This document shows positions 1-12,979 of a DNA stretch of 64,000 nt, piece after piece. How positions within the stretch are numbered: position 1 is the stretch's first letter; the number at the start of each line of letters is the position of its first letter. A program made the translations under genes and the position numbers. Origin of the DNA: Candidatus Aalborgiella aggregata (GTDB lineage Bacteria; Pseudomonadota; Gammaproteobacteria; Burkholderiales; Burkholderiaceae_C); assembly GCA_016705065.1 (NCBI GenBank), contig JADIYY010000003.1, positions 1 to 64,000 on the forward strand, read 5' to 3'. Under the pieces are notes generated by a model. The model did not search any database. It was not told where the DNA came from and worked only from the letters and a program-made list of their open reading frames with translations.

Positions 1-2
1 TT

Positions 3-785
3 GACGAAATGCTCAAGCTCTTGCAAACGGGTCATGCGCAAAGCAGCATTGACACACTCAAAGCATTGGGCATGGCCAAGGGAATTTACCCACTGTTGGA
101 CGTGGTGGTGGAACGCGCCGACCAAACCTTGGTGCGCGTGGCATTGGAAGACACCGACCGCCGTGTGGGCGAAGGCAAACCCGTTGTCGCCAGCTTCCTG
201 TTGGCGTGCGTGCTGTGGGCCGATGTGCGCGATGGATGGGCTGCCAGATTGCGTCAGCAGCAACACAGCCACCCTGCGCTGCAAGACGCGATTGACGATG
301 TGTTCAATGCCCGCATAGGCGATGTATCTGGCCGCGGCAAACTGGCCGCCGACATGCGCGAGATTTGGATGATGCAACCCCGTTTTGAAAAGCGCGTGGG
401 CAACACGCCTTTTGGCATGGTGGACCAGCCGCGCTTCAGAGCCAGTTTTGACTTCATGCGACTGCGTGCGGATGCAGGTGAAGTGGACGAAGCCTTGGCC
501 GAATGGTGGCAAGAATTCAGCATGGCCAGCGACGAAGTGCGCGAAGACTTGGTGGACCAAGTGCGGCAAGAGCAACGCGAAGCGCAAAAAAACAAACCAA
601 AATCAAGCGCAAAAAGCAAGACAGCTAACAATGATGCAGCGAGCGACACAGGTGATTTCGACGAAACAATTGACGCGCCCACCAACACCGACCCTGCCAA
701 AAAACGCAGACGCAGAAAGCGCGGTGGTGTGAAAAAAGCCAACCCCGCTTTTGTACCGAATCCAAGCGATGGAGCAACAGAATAA
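3..785 (+). CDS. pcnB: Poly(A) polymerase I, C-terminal part (5' end outside window)
   Basis: The reading frame is open from the window edge, so about 260 C-terminal residues are visible. PcnB adds 3' poly(A) tails to RNA and promotes decay. The nucleotidyltransferase core would lie upstream. What is visible matches the helical RNA-binding part and the basic tail of bacterial poly(A) polymerases: a GNTPFGMVDQPRFRASFDF stretch at about residues 130-150, an acidic/charged helix, and a Lys/Arg-rich end (KKRRRRKRGG). folK follows 36 bp downstream, a pairing common in proteobacteria that supports the call. A tRNA nucleotidyltransferase is the alternative, but the long basic C-terminus favours PcnB. 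Confidence 0.85.
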   Translation, partial: DEMLKLLQTGHAQSSIDTLKALGMAKGIYPLLDVVVERADQTLVRVALEDTDRRVGEGKPVVASFLLACVLWADVRDGWAARLRQQQHSHPALQDAIDDVFNARIGDVSGRGKLAADMREIWMMQPRFEKRVGNTPFGMVDQPRFRASFDFMRLRADAGEVDEALAEWWQEFSMASDEVREDLVDQVRQEQREAQKNKPKSSAKSKTANNDAASDTGDFDETIDAPTNTDPAKKRRRRKRGGVKKANPAFVPNPSDGATE

Positions 786-821
786 AAGTATTCCGTTCGT
801 CCTGAGCTTGGCTATGGGTTC

Positions 822-1361
822 ATGATGCCTAAGACGACACCCCAACGCGTCACCGCCTACATTGCTCTGGGTGCAAATTTAGGTGCAACTTTAGCAGCCA
901 ACGCACAAGCCGTGCGCGATGCCATCCAAACCATTCACGCTCTGCCCCATGTGCAAGTCACCCAGCAATCATCGCTCTACCAAACAGCGGCAATGGAGTC
1001 ACTACCAGGTGCACCCAAAAGCCCGGACTACATCAACGCTGTCATTGAAGTTTCGTGCACCAAGCCAGCACAATGGTTGCTTGAACAGCTACAAAAAATA
1101 GAGCAAAGCGCAGGCCGCGAACGCCCCTACAAAAACGCACCCCGCACGCTGGACTTGGATATCTTGCTTTTTGGTGATGAAAAAATTGATACTGAAACTT
1201 TGACAGTTCCGCATCCGCGCATGTGGCAACGGGCGTTTGTTTTAGTGCCTTTGGCAGAGATTGCGCCGCAACTTGTGAATGCTGCGCAATTGGAGAAAAT
1301 TCGGTCGCAGCATCTTGAAAAATATCCGACTCAAACCCTCCGCGCTGCGCCAACAAATTAA
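822..1361 (+). CDS. folK: 2-amino-4-hydroxy-6-hydroxymethyldihydropteridine pyrophosphokinase (HPPK)
   Basis: This 179-residue protein transfers pyrophosphate from ATP to hydroxymethyl-dihydropterin in folate synthesis and acts in the cytoplasm. The family hallmarks are visible: the N-terminal YIALGANLG, the SSLYQTAAM segment, the ERPYKNAPRTLDLDILLFG signature (about residues 105-124) whose DLD aspartates bind Mg, and the VPHPRMWQRAFVLVPLAE block. Length is normal. Two adjacent ATGs (822 and 825) could both serve as starts, and neither has a strong Shine-Dalgarno. It follows pcnB closely and is probably co-transcribed with it. Confidence 0.95.
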   Translation: MMPKTTPQRVTAYIALGANLGATLAANAQAVRDAIQTIHALPHVQVTQQSSLYQTAAMESLPGAPKSPDYINAVIEVSCTKPAQWLLEQLQKIEQSAGRERPYKNAPRTLDLDILLFGDEKIDTETLTVPHPRMWQRAFVLVPLAEIAPQLVNAAQLEKIRSQHLEKYPTQTLRAAPTN

Positions 1362-1394
1362 CTTGCTACCGAAAACAATTGAACACTTTCAGTC

Positions 1395-1697
1395 CTAATA
1401 TGGAAACGTGTAGCTGTGTCCTTCTACCAAATTTGGCCATCCTGTCGTTGTCAAATCATGCCCCTGACAGTCGGTCCACTTAATGGTATGCGTCCCCGCA
1501 TTGGCAGCACGAGATGCGCTTTTCTCACCTGGTAAAAGTGGCCCCATATTTACACCGTCCCAGATAGCACAAACTGTTTTGTTCGTTGAATCGTTCCTGA
1601 ATGCAACGGTTGCATCGTCAGATGAATCGCCACCACACCCAACGACTGAAAACGCCATACCTATCAACAATGCAATCAGACCTATTTGCTTTCTCAT
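1395..1697 (-). CDS. Small putative lipoprotein of unknown function
   Basis: About 100 residues. The N-terminus is a lipoprotein signal: MRKQIGLIALLIGMAFS followed by a VVGC lipobox, then a GGDSSDD flexible linker. The rest is a small Cys-containing domain (VCAIWDGV, KWTDCQGHDL) that I do not recognise. Two ATGs are adjacent (1700 and 1697). The AAGGAG at about 1704-1709 is spaced better for the second, so I use 1697. A candidate promoter with an inverted repeat lies just upstream. It probably resides in the periplasm or outer membrane. Confidence 0.7.
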   Translation of the reverse strand: MRKQIGLIALLIGMAFSVVGCGGDSSDDATVAFRNDSTNKTVCAIWDGVNMGPLLPGEKSASRAANAGTHTIKWTDCQGHDLTTTGWPNLVEGHSYTFPY

Positions 1698-1739
1698 CAT
1701 ATTCTCCTTGGTTAAAAATACAATTTCATCTTGGCACTT

Positions 1740-1768
1740 TGAATACGTGCAGTGTTGACCAAGGTCAA
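1740..1768 (-). promoter_or_regulatory. Candidate sigma-70 promoter with operator-like inverted repeat
   Basis: On the minus strand TTGACC (1768-1763) and TATTCA (1745-1740) are separated by 17 bp and would start transcription about 35 nt before the lipoprotein ATG. The -35 lies in an inverted repeat, TTGACC-TT-GGTCAA (1768-1755), the form expected of a dimeric regulator site. The -10 match is only moderate. Confidence 0.35.
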
Positions 1769-1869
1769 ACTTAAGGCTAGAAGAAATTGATTTTTGTCAA
1801 AGGCAGAATATTTGATTTGCAGACACGATTGCACACCGCAGAAGGCAAGATGTGCGCATCAATTTGCGT

Positions 1870-2190
1870 TTAAAACCCCACCTTACCGCGCCACATATCC
1901 GCCCACATGCGCCAGTCGCCGATGAAGCTGTAGAAGGGGTATTTGAAGGTGGCGGGGCGGTTGTGTTCGAAGAAGAAATGGCCGACCCATGCGAAGGCGT
2001 AGCCTTGCAACAATCCATAGAGGATGAGCATGGGGTTGCGCGTGACTATGGCCATGACAATCAGCACAAAGCCGATGCTGGTGCCGATGAAGTGCAAACG
2101 GCGGCAAGTGCTATTGCTGTGCTCGCCCAGGTAAAAAGGGTAAAACTCGGCAAAGCTGCCGAAGCGTTTTTCTGTTGCGCTATCGCTCAT
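1870..2190 (-). CDS. DUF962/Mpo1-like small membrane protein
   Basis: The protein has 106 residues. Features of the YGL010w/Mpo1-like (DUF962) family are visible: the N-terminal FAEFYPFYLGEHSN block, a CRRLHFIGTSIGF segment leading into two or three hydrophobic helices, and the VGHFFFEHNRPATFKYPFYS signature. Yeast Mpo1 is a dioxygenase acting on 2-hydroxy fatty acids. Transferring that activity to this short bacterial relative is inference, although the His residues (LGEH, LHF, GHFFFEHN) are present. An AGGAGG lies 7-8 bp before the ATG. It is downstream of the phosphoribosyltransferase on the same strand. Confidence 0.85.
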   Translation of the reverse strand: MSDSATEKRFGSFAEFYPFYLGEHSNSTCRRLHFIGTSIGFVLIVMAIVTRNPMLILYGLLQGYAFAWVGHFFFEHNRPATFKYPFYSFIGDWRMWADMWRGKVGF

Positions 2191-2268
2191 GTTGCATCCT
2201 CCTAGTTGCCCACATCAACGCAGGCAAAGGAAGATGTTACCCGAAGTTCTCTGAAATCGACAAAGGGT

Positions 2269-2793
2269 TTAAACCGACCACTTGGCGATCAATTGCTCCA
2301 CGCGCGTGCTGTCGTAGCTTTCAAAGGGCTGGTGAATCCACGGGTTGGTGGGCAGGTGTTCGACGGAATAATCAGCTTGGAAAGCAGAAACGCCTTTGGT
2401 CCACAACACCGCGCTGCGTAGCTCGGTGATGGGTGCATAGTTATTTTTCAGCTGGTCAATGACTTTAATCAAGGTGTGGCCGGTGTCGGCCAAATCGTCC
2501 ACCAACAAAACCTTGCCAGCGATTTCGCCTTTGGGTGTGGTGATGTAACGGGCAATGTCCAAAGCGCCTTGTTGCGTACCCGCCTCTGCACGGTATGAGC
2601 TGGTGGACATGATGGCCAAAGGCACATCAAAAATGCGCGACAAAATATCACCCGGACGCATACCACCGCGTGCCAAGCACAAGATGGTGTCGAACTTCCA
2701 ACCCGATTGGTGGATTTTGATGGCGAGTTTTTCTACCAAATTGTGGTATTCGTCATAGCTCACGTACAGGTGTTTGCCGTCTTCAGTCAACAT
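2269..2793 (-). CDS. Phosphoribosyltransferase (hypoxanthine/xanthine type)
   Basis: 174-residue type I phosphoribosyltransferase. The PRPP-binding loop VLLVDDLADTG is at about residues 95-105, and an ARGGMRPG loop lies near residue 42. Such enzymes salvage purine bases with PRPP to give nucleoside monophosphates. The purine specificity is inferred from its overall resemblance to Hpt/Gpt proteins and from purA lying immediately upstream on the same strand. AAGGAA is well placed before the ATG. The PurA-Prt order is common in Burkholderiales. The exact base (hypoxanthine, guanine or xanthine) cannot be read from the sequence. Confidence 0.85.
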   Translation of the reverse strand: MLTEDGKHLYVSYDEYHNLVEKLAIKIHQSGWKFDTILCLARGGMRPGDILSRIFDVPLAIMSTSSYRAEAGTQQGALDIARYITTPKGEIAGKVLLVDDLADTGHTLIKVIDQLKNNYAPITELRSAVLWTKGVSAFQADYSVEHLPTNPWIHQPFESYDSTRVEQLIAKWSV

Positions 2794-2851
2794 GGTTCAG
2801 TTCCTTGATTTAATTTCTCGTTAAAACACTTACTACAAACATTTTTCCCGT

Positions 2852-2920
2852 AATGCTACAAAATTAATAGCATACTAGGCAATAAATACGCCGGCTACAG
2901 GCCAATTTCTTATAAATTTT
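2852..2920 (+). repeat. Dispersed 3'-end hairpin repeat, copy 1
   Basis: First of seven related elements in the window. Shared parts, in order: GCTA..(A/T-rich)..TAATAGC hairpin, CTAGGCAAT, AATACGC, GGCTA, AGGCC, then a T-rich tail. This copy lies in the 146-bp gap between the purA stop and the phosphoribosyltransferase start, 20 bp beyond purA. Confidence 0.85.
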
Positions 2921-2939
2921 CACTTGCATTGAGTTCAAA

Positions 2940-4277
2940 TTAGACTTCAAACGGATGCTGCATCATGATGGTGTGGTCGCGGTCTGGGCTGGTGGACACA
3001 ACGTGAATCGGCACACCTGTCACTTGCTCAATGCGCTCTAAATATTTTTTGGCGTTGGCTGGCAATTTGGCGTAATCGGTCACACCCACACTTGATTCGG
3101 TCCAGCCAGGAATGGTTTCATAAATCGGTACGCAGCGCTCAATGTCGTCTGCACCCATAGGCAAGATGTCGATGGTTTGGCCGTCCAAAGTGTAGCCGGT
3201 GCAGAGTTTCAACTCGGTTAAACCGTCCAGCACATCCAATTTGGTGATGCACAAACCGGTGATGCCGTTGACTTGTGCTGAGCGCTTCAAGAGTGCCGCA
3301 TCAAACCAACCACAGCGGCGATAGCGCCCTGTTACCGTGCCGCGCTCTGCGCCCACGGTGCTCATGTGATAGCCGGGTGTGCCTTCTTTTTGCCATTCCA
3401 ATTCAGTTGGGAACGGGCCGCCACCGACGCGTGTGCAATACGCCTTGGTGATACCCAACATGTAGTGCAATAAATTCGGTCCCACGCCTGAGCCTGCCGC
3501 CGCATTGCCTGCCACGCAGTTGCTGGATGTGACGAAGGGGTAAGTGCCGTGGTCAACGTCCAAGAGCGTGCCTTGCGCGCCTTCAAACAACATGTTCACA
3601 CCGGCTTTGTGCGCTTCATTCAATTCGCGTGACACGTCAGCCATCAGCGGCTTCAAGAGTTCAGCTTGTTTCATCGCATCCGCGTAAATGGGTTCAAACT
3701 CCAATGCGGTAGCACCCAAATAAGTGGCGAGCACATGGTTGTGCAAGTTCAACAATTCACGCAACTTGGTGGCAAAGCGCTCTGGGTATTTCAGGTCTTG
3801 CACACGCAAAGCGCGGCGCGCAATTTTGTCTTCATACGCAGGGCCAATGCCTTTGCCAGTGGTACCAATTTTTTCTGCGCCACCTTTGCTGCGCTTGGCT
3901 TCGCGGGCTGCGTCCAAAGCTTCGTGGAAAGGCAAAATTAATGGGCAAGCTTCGCTCACGCGCAGGCGTGAACGGACTTCAACACCGTTGCTTTCTAAGC
4001 CTTCGATTTCTTTGAACAAGTGACCCACATTGACCACCACACCGTTACCGATGTAGCACTTCACACCTGGGCGCATGATGCCGCTGGGAATCAAGTTGAG
4101 CGCTGTTTTGACGCCATTGATTACCAAAGTGTGGCCAGCATTGTGGCCACCTTGAAAGCGCACCACACCGCCAGCGCTTTCGGTTAACCAGTCCACCAAT
4201 TTACCTTTACCTTCATCGCCCCATTGTGTGCCGACCACAACAACATTACGACCTACTTTTTTAACTGCTTGATTCAT
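2940..4277 (-). CDS. purA: Adenylosuccinate synthetase
   Basis: GTP-dependent ligation of aspartate to IMP, the first committed step to AMP. About 445 residues, the usual length. The P-loop-like GDEGKGK is at residues 20-26, GHNAGHT at about 44-50, GTTGKGIGPAYEDK at about 140, and the SSVGVTDYAKLP and VSTSPDR C-terminal blocks are present. A start six codons further upstream exists, but ATG at 4277 has GGAA at better spacing and gives the usual N-terminus. hisZ lies 29 bp upstream, so the two are probably co-transcribed, as in many betaproteobacteria. Confidence 0.97.
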   Translation of the reverse strand: MNQAVKKVGRNVVVVGTQWGDEGKGKLVDWLTESAGGVVRFQGGHNAGHTLVINGVKTALNLIPSGIMRPGVKCYIGNGVVVNVGHLFKEIEGLESNGVEVRSRLRVSEACPLILPFHEALDAAREAKRSKGGAEKIGTTGKGIGPAYEDKIARRALRVQDLKYPERFATKLRELLNLHNHVLATYLGATALEFEPIYADAMKQAELLKPLMADVSRELNEAHKAGVNMLFEGAQGTLLDVDHGTYPFVTSSNCVAGNAAAGSGVGPNLLHYMLGITKAYCTRVGGGPFPTELEWQKEGTPGYHMSTVGAERGTVTGRYRRCGWFDAALLKRSAQVNGITGLCITKLDVLDGLTELKLCTGYTLDGQTIDILPMGADDIERCVPIYETIPGWTESSVGVTDYAKLPANAKKYLERIEQVTGVPIHVVSTSPDRDHTIMMQHPFEV

Positions 4278-4306
4278 TGCACTTGTTCCATTCACCTAAA
4301 ACTGTA

Positions 4307-5467
4307 TTAAATCGCCTTCACTTGCCACTGCCCCGCTACCTCTACCAAGGCGCGGTCGCAGTTGAATTCATCCACTTCACTTTCATGCCCAGGCAACACG
4401 CACACCACCGTTTCGCCGGATTGACGCAAACGGTTGATGGCTTCTTGCAAGGGCTTAGATTCGCCCCATGGTGCACGAATCGCGGCTTTGAGTGGACGTG
4501 GCGCCACCGCCCTGACCAATTCTTTGATGTCCAAACTAAAACCCACTGCAGGTCGGTTGCGACCAAACACGGCACCCACTTCGTCATAGCGACCACCGCG
4601 CACCAATGAATCGGGCGCACCTTTGGCGTACATGGCAAAACGCGCACCGCTGTAATAAGCGTAGCCACCCAAATCTGCGAGGTCAAATGTCACCTTCGCA
4701 TCCTTGATTTGCGCCGCCAACCACTTCAAATTTGATAGCACTTCAGGTAATAAACACGCTGGCGAAAGGGCTTTTTCAGCCTCATCCAAAACTTTGTAGT
4801 CGCCATACAGTTGTACCAGTGCCAACAACGCTTGTTGCACGGCTTTGGGGAAAGATTTTGTTAGAGCAGCCAGTTCACTGGCATCCTTATCTGCCAATGC
4901 GGCATGAATTTGCAGCATGTGCGATTCTGGCAATACCTGTTGCACGCAGGCCGCCGACAACAAATGGCGCACGATGCGCGCATCGGACAAATCGACACTC
5001 ACGTCACTGACTTGCGCCACCTTCAAACTGTCCAGCGCCAAAAGCAACACTTCCACATCTGCCTCACGACCCGCGTGGCCGTAAATTTCAGCACCAAATT
5101 GCAAAGGTTCGCGGGTTGATTGCGGACGGTCCGGCCGGGTGTGCAGCACGCTGCCGGCATAGCACAGGCGGGTCACGCCTTTGCGGTTGAGCAAATGGGC
5201 ATCAATGCGTGCCACTTGCGGCGTGGTGTCGGCACGCAGGCCCAAGGTACGGCCTGAGAGTTGATCGACCAGTTTGAATGTTTGTAAATCCAGTGCTTCG
5301 CCCGTTCCGGTGAGCAAGGACTCCAAATGCTCCAGCATCGGCGGCATCACCAACTCGTAGCCATAGCCACGAGCGGTATCGAGCAAGCTGCGTCTCAGCT
5401 CTTCGATATGCCTAGCCTCGGATGGCAACACATCGGCAATATGATCAGGAAGCACCCAAGCGGACAT
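4307..5467 (-). CDS. hisZ: ATP phosphoribosyltransferase regulatory subunit
   Basis: 386-residue HisRS-like paralogue that activates the short HisG catalytic subunit at the first step of histidine synthesis. The class II aminoacyl-tRNA synthetase fold is visible: WVLPDHIADVLPSEA at the N-terminus, MPPMLEHLESLL, the motif-2-like RLCYAGSVLHTRP, and the C-terminal SGARFAMYAKG and RGGRYDEVGAVFGRNRPAVGFS blocks. It lacks the anticodon-binding domain of a true HisRS. Position directly upstream of purA supports hisZ rather than hisS. No clear Shine-Dalgarno precedes the ATG. Confidence 0.93.
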   Translation of the reverse strand: MSAWVLPDHIADVLPSEARHIEELRRSLLDTARGYGYELVMPPMLEHLESLLTGTGEALDLQTFKLVDQLSGRTLGLRADTTPQVARIDAHLLNRKGVTRLCYAGSVLHTRPDRPQSTREPLQFGAEIYGHAGREADVEVLLLALDSLKVAQVSDVSVDLSDARIVRHLLSAACVQQVLPESHMLQIHAALADKDASELAALTKSFPKAVQQALLALVQLYGDYKVLDEAEKALSPACLLPEVLSNLKWLAAQIKDAKVTFDLADLGGYAYYSGARFAMYAKGAPDSLVRGGRYDEVGAVFGRNRPAVGFSLDIKELVRAVAPRPLKAAIRAPWGESKPLQEAINRLRQSGETVVCVLPGHESEVDEFNCDRALVEVAGQWQVKAI

Positions 5468-5538
5468 AGCGATAGTTTTGCGTTTTAGGCAGGCTGTTAA
5501 AACCTAGATTTTACAGGCAAGCGCGGGGGCAAATTTCT

Positions 5539-7041
5539 TTATCGAGGCAGAACGCTGCTACCCATCAAAAACGCATCCACTGCCCGTGCGGCTTGGCGGC
5601 CTTCGCGTATCGCCCAAACGACCAAACTTTGGCCACGGCGAATGTCGCCTGCGGCAAATACTTTAGCGACGTTGGTGGCATAGCCACCCACTTCGTCCAT
5701 GCTGGCTTTGGCGTTGCCACGCGCATCTTTGTCGATGCCAAACGCATCCAACACAGCGGCTACTGGCGATACAAAACCCATGGCCAACAAAACCAAATCG
5801 GCTTTGTGTTCTTGCTCGGTGCCAGGCACTTCCACCATCTTGCCGTCTTTCATTTCAATGCGCACAGTGGTGAGGCTGGTGACCTTGCCACCTTTGCCGT
5901 TAAATGATTTGGTGGATATCGCATATTCTCGCGCCAACAAACCTTTGTCAGTGCCTTCATCGTGGCTGGAGCTGGTGCGCAATTTGATCGGCCAGTAGGG
6001 CCATGTCATGGGGCGGTTTTCTTCCACAGGTGGTTGTGGCATCACTTCAAATTGCGTGACATTGACTGCGCCATGGCGGATGCTGGTACCGACGCAATCC
6101 GAACCTGTATCACCACCGCCGATGACGATGACGTGCTTGCCATCTGCACGCAGTTGGTCTTTGACTTTGTCGCCAGCGTTGACTTTGTTTTGCTGAGGCA
6201 AAAACTCCATCGCAAAATGGATACCGCTTAACTCACGGCCTGGCACAGGCAAGTCACGCGATTGCTCTGCACCACCGGTTAAGAGCACGGCATCAAAATC
6301 TTTTTGCAATTGCGCAGGGCTGATGGTTTCTTTGGACCAGTTGGTCACCTTGCTGTCTTTGCCCAATGAATCCGATGCACTGCCAACGAGCACGCCCAAA
6401 CGGAAAGTCACACCCTCAGCTTGCATTTGCTCCATGCGGCGGTCGATGTGTGATTTTTCCATTTTGAAATCTGGAATGCCATATCGCAGCAAGCCACCTG
6501 CGCGATCGTTTTTTTCAAACAAGGTGACCGCATGACCGGCACGCGCCAACTGCTGTGCTGCTGCCAAGCCGGCAGGACCTGCACCCACCACGGCCACTTT
6601 TTTACCTGTTTTGTTTTTTGCGGGCATGGGCTTGACCCAACCCTCAGACCACGCGCGGTCAATGATGGCGTGTTCAATGGATTTGATACCAACCGCATCG
6701 TCGTTCACATTCAAGGTACATGCCGCTTCACAGGGTGCGGGGCAAATACGACCTGTGAATTCGGGGAAGTTATTGGTGCTGTGCAACACGTCAATCGCTT
6801 CTTGCCAATCGGCTGGCTGACCGTGGTACACCAAGTCATTGAAGTCTGGAATGATGTTGTTCACAGGGCAACCGTTGTTGCAAAACGGTGTGCCGCAATC
6901 CATGCAACGCGCCGCTTGCGTCTTGGCTTGCTTGTCGTCCAAACCAATCACAAATTCTTTGTAATGCTTGAGGCGTTCAGTCACAGGCTTGTAGCCCTCT
7001 TCTAAACGTTCAAACTCCATAAAGCCAGTTACTTTACCCAT
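5539..7041 (-). CDS. gltD: Glutamate synthase (NADPH) small subunit
   Basis: 500 residues. It supplies electrons from NADPH via FAD and Fe-S clusters to the large subunit for glutamate formation from 2-oxoglutarate and glutamine. The cysteine-rich N-terminus (ARCMDCGTPFC, NNGCPVNN, GRICPAPCEAAC) binds two 4Fe-4S clusters. A first Rossmann motif VAVVGAGPAGLAAA (about residue 150) binds FAD, and a second, HVIVIGGGDTGSD (about 303), binds NADPH. A C-terminal ATNVAKVFAAGDIRRGQSL segment closes the FAD domain. AGGACA precedes the ATG. It lies 66 bp after gltB, with a dispersed repeat in the gap. Confidence 0.97.
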   Translation of the reverse strand: MGKVTGFMEFERLEEGYKPVTERLKHYKEFVIGLDDKQAKTQAARCMDCGTPFCNNGCPVNNIIPDFNDLVYHGQPADWQEAIDVLHSTNNFPEFTGRICPAPCEAACTLNVNDDAVGIKSIEHAIIDRAWSEGWVKPMPAKNKTGKKVAVVGAGPAGLAAAQQLARAGHAVTLFEKNDRAGGLLRYGIPDFKMEKSHIDRRMEQMQAEGVTFRLGVLVGSASDSLGKDSKVTNWSKETISPAQLQKDFDAVLLTGGAEQSRDLPVPGRELSGIHFAMEFLPQQNKVNAGDKVKDQLRADGKHVIVIGGGDTGSDCVGTSIRHGAVNVTQFEVMPQPPVEENRPMTWPYWPIKLRTSSSHDEGTDKGLLAREYAISTKSFNGKGGKVTSLTTVRIEMKDGKMVEVPGTEQEHKADLVLLAMGFVSPVAAVLDAFGIDKDARGNAKASMDEVGGYATNVAKVFAAGDIRRGQSLVVWAIREGRQAARAVDAFLMGSSVLPR

Positions 7042-7107
7042 GATGATGTCCTGAATTTGGTTTCAATGATTTGTTTACTATAAATTTAATAGCAGTCTAG
7101 GCAATAT

Positions 7108-11859
<4,752 letters not shown>

Positions 11860-11933
11860 AGCGCAGTCCTTGGTCACCGAATCTAAAAATGGGGAATTGA
11901 TTTTACTGCACTGCAACATGCTTGCCAATAAAT

Positions 11934-12000
11934 TTAATTAGGGTCAGAACCTAATTAATAACAAACCAAACTAACAGCTATGTTAATTAGGGACACATTA
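11934..12000 (+). repeat. REP-like inverted repeats (TTAATTAGGG half-sites)
   Basis: A perfect 9-bp inverted repeat, TTAATTAGG (11934-11942) and CCTAATTAA (11950-11958), encloses GTCAGAA. A third half-site TTAATTAGG starts at 11983 and is followed by GACACATTAA. From general recollection, palindromes containing GGGTCAGA are often seen near REP-associated (RAYT) transposases, and one is encoded about 1 kb away at 12980-13693. Confidence 0.6.
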
Positions 12001-12043
12001 AATATGCTTCAATTTCAAATTGAAGACTGTTTTCCCTGTTTCA

Positions 12044-12880
12044 TTATTTCTGGATTTTGACTTCTTGCTCAAGCCATTTCGGTAAATCACGCAATTTGGC
12101 CTCGCCACTTGTATCAAATCCGCTGATACCAATGCGCAAAAGAACATCTTTGCCAGAATTTGTAGTCGACATCGCCAACAATTCTCTTTGTATTGCCTGA
12201 ATTTGAAGTGGGCTAATTTTGTTGGATGCTACCAATGGGAAATAGGGTTGTGCAACGCTTTTGTGCAAGATGCGATCCCCTTTTTTCTCCCAATTTTTAC
12301 CCACGCCTGAATACGAAGCCACCGCACCGACATCGGCAAATTTATTATCTAAGTAGAAAGCAACAGCTGCTTGCTCTTTGACAAAAGTGACCGATTTTTC
12401 TTTCTCTAAATCAATTCCTTGGCTACGCAATTCTGCCGTACAAAATTTTGTCATATAAGCAACTTTTTCAGGCAAAGCGATTTTTTTACCTTTGATTTCA
12501 GACAAAGCTTTCACTGGCGAATCTTTTTTAACAAGGATAAAGCATTGCCCATCGGGTTTGGCATGGGCAACGTAACTGTATCCGCTGTCACGCATGGCAC
12601 GTGCGGGGTAATCGCTGGGCCGCGCCATGGCAAAGGCATAACGATTGGTTTTGAGACCTTCTTCCAAAGTTGCGAAATCGCGTACAAACACGACATTGAC
12701 ATTGGCACGTATACCACGACCAATTGCATCACCAACATCTTTGTACTTTGCAATCACTTGTGCCGCATCCAGTCCGCCCGATGTGCCTTCGCTGATACCC
12801 AAGAGTAATGCTTGCGCCTGCACTGAGTTGGCCAATAAACCGTAAATGACTAACGATAAGCTACTTAAATATTTGCGCAT
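12044..12880 (-). CDS. PhnD-like periplasmic substrate-binding protein
   Basis: 278 residues with a cleavable signal peptide (MRKYLSSLSLVIYGLLANSVQAQA). The body resembles the phosphate/phosphonate PhnD-like binding proteins: ARPSDYPARAMRDSGYSYVA, SPVKALSEIKGKKIALPEK, and AAVAFYLDNKFADVGAVASYSG are typical of this type II periplasmic fold. No permease or ATPase genes are adjacent, so it is an orphan. It may serve a distant transporter or a sensor. It sits between a REP-like patch and a RAYT gene, which suggests an accessory insertion between gltB and metK. The ligand is unknown. Confidence 0.75.
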   Translation of the reverse strand: MRKYLSSLSLVIYGLLANSVQAQALLLGISEGTSGGLDAAQVIAKYKDVGDAIGRGIRANVNVVFVRDFATLEEGLKTNRYAFAMARPSDYPARAMRDSGYSYVAHAKPDGQCFILVKKDSPVKALSEIKGKKIALPEKVAYMTKFCTAELRSQGIDLEKEKSVTFVKEQAAVAFYLDNKFADVGAVASYSGVGKNWEKKGDRILHKSVAQPYFPLVASNKISPLQIQAIQRELLAMSTTNSGKDVLLRIGISGFDTSGEAKLRDLPKWLEQEVKIQK

Positions 12881-12979
12881 TCAATTTCTTTCAAAATGAC
12901 GATGAACTGAGCATAACGGATGGCTCACCCTTTGCAAAAAAATAATATCATTATTTCGTGCCGAATTGGCAACGCTTAA

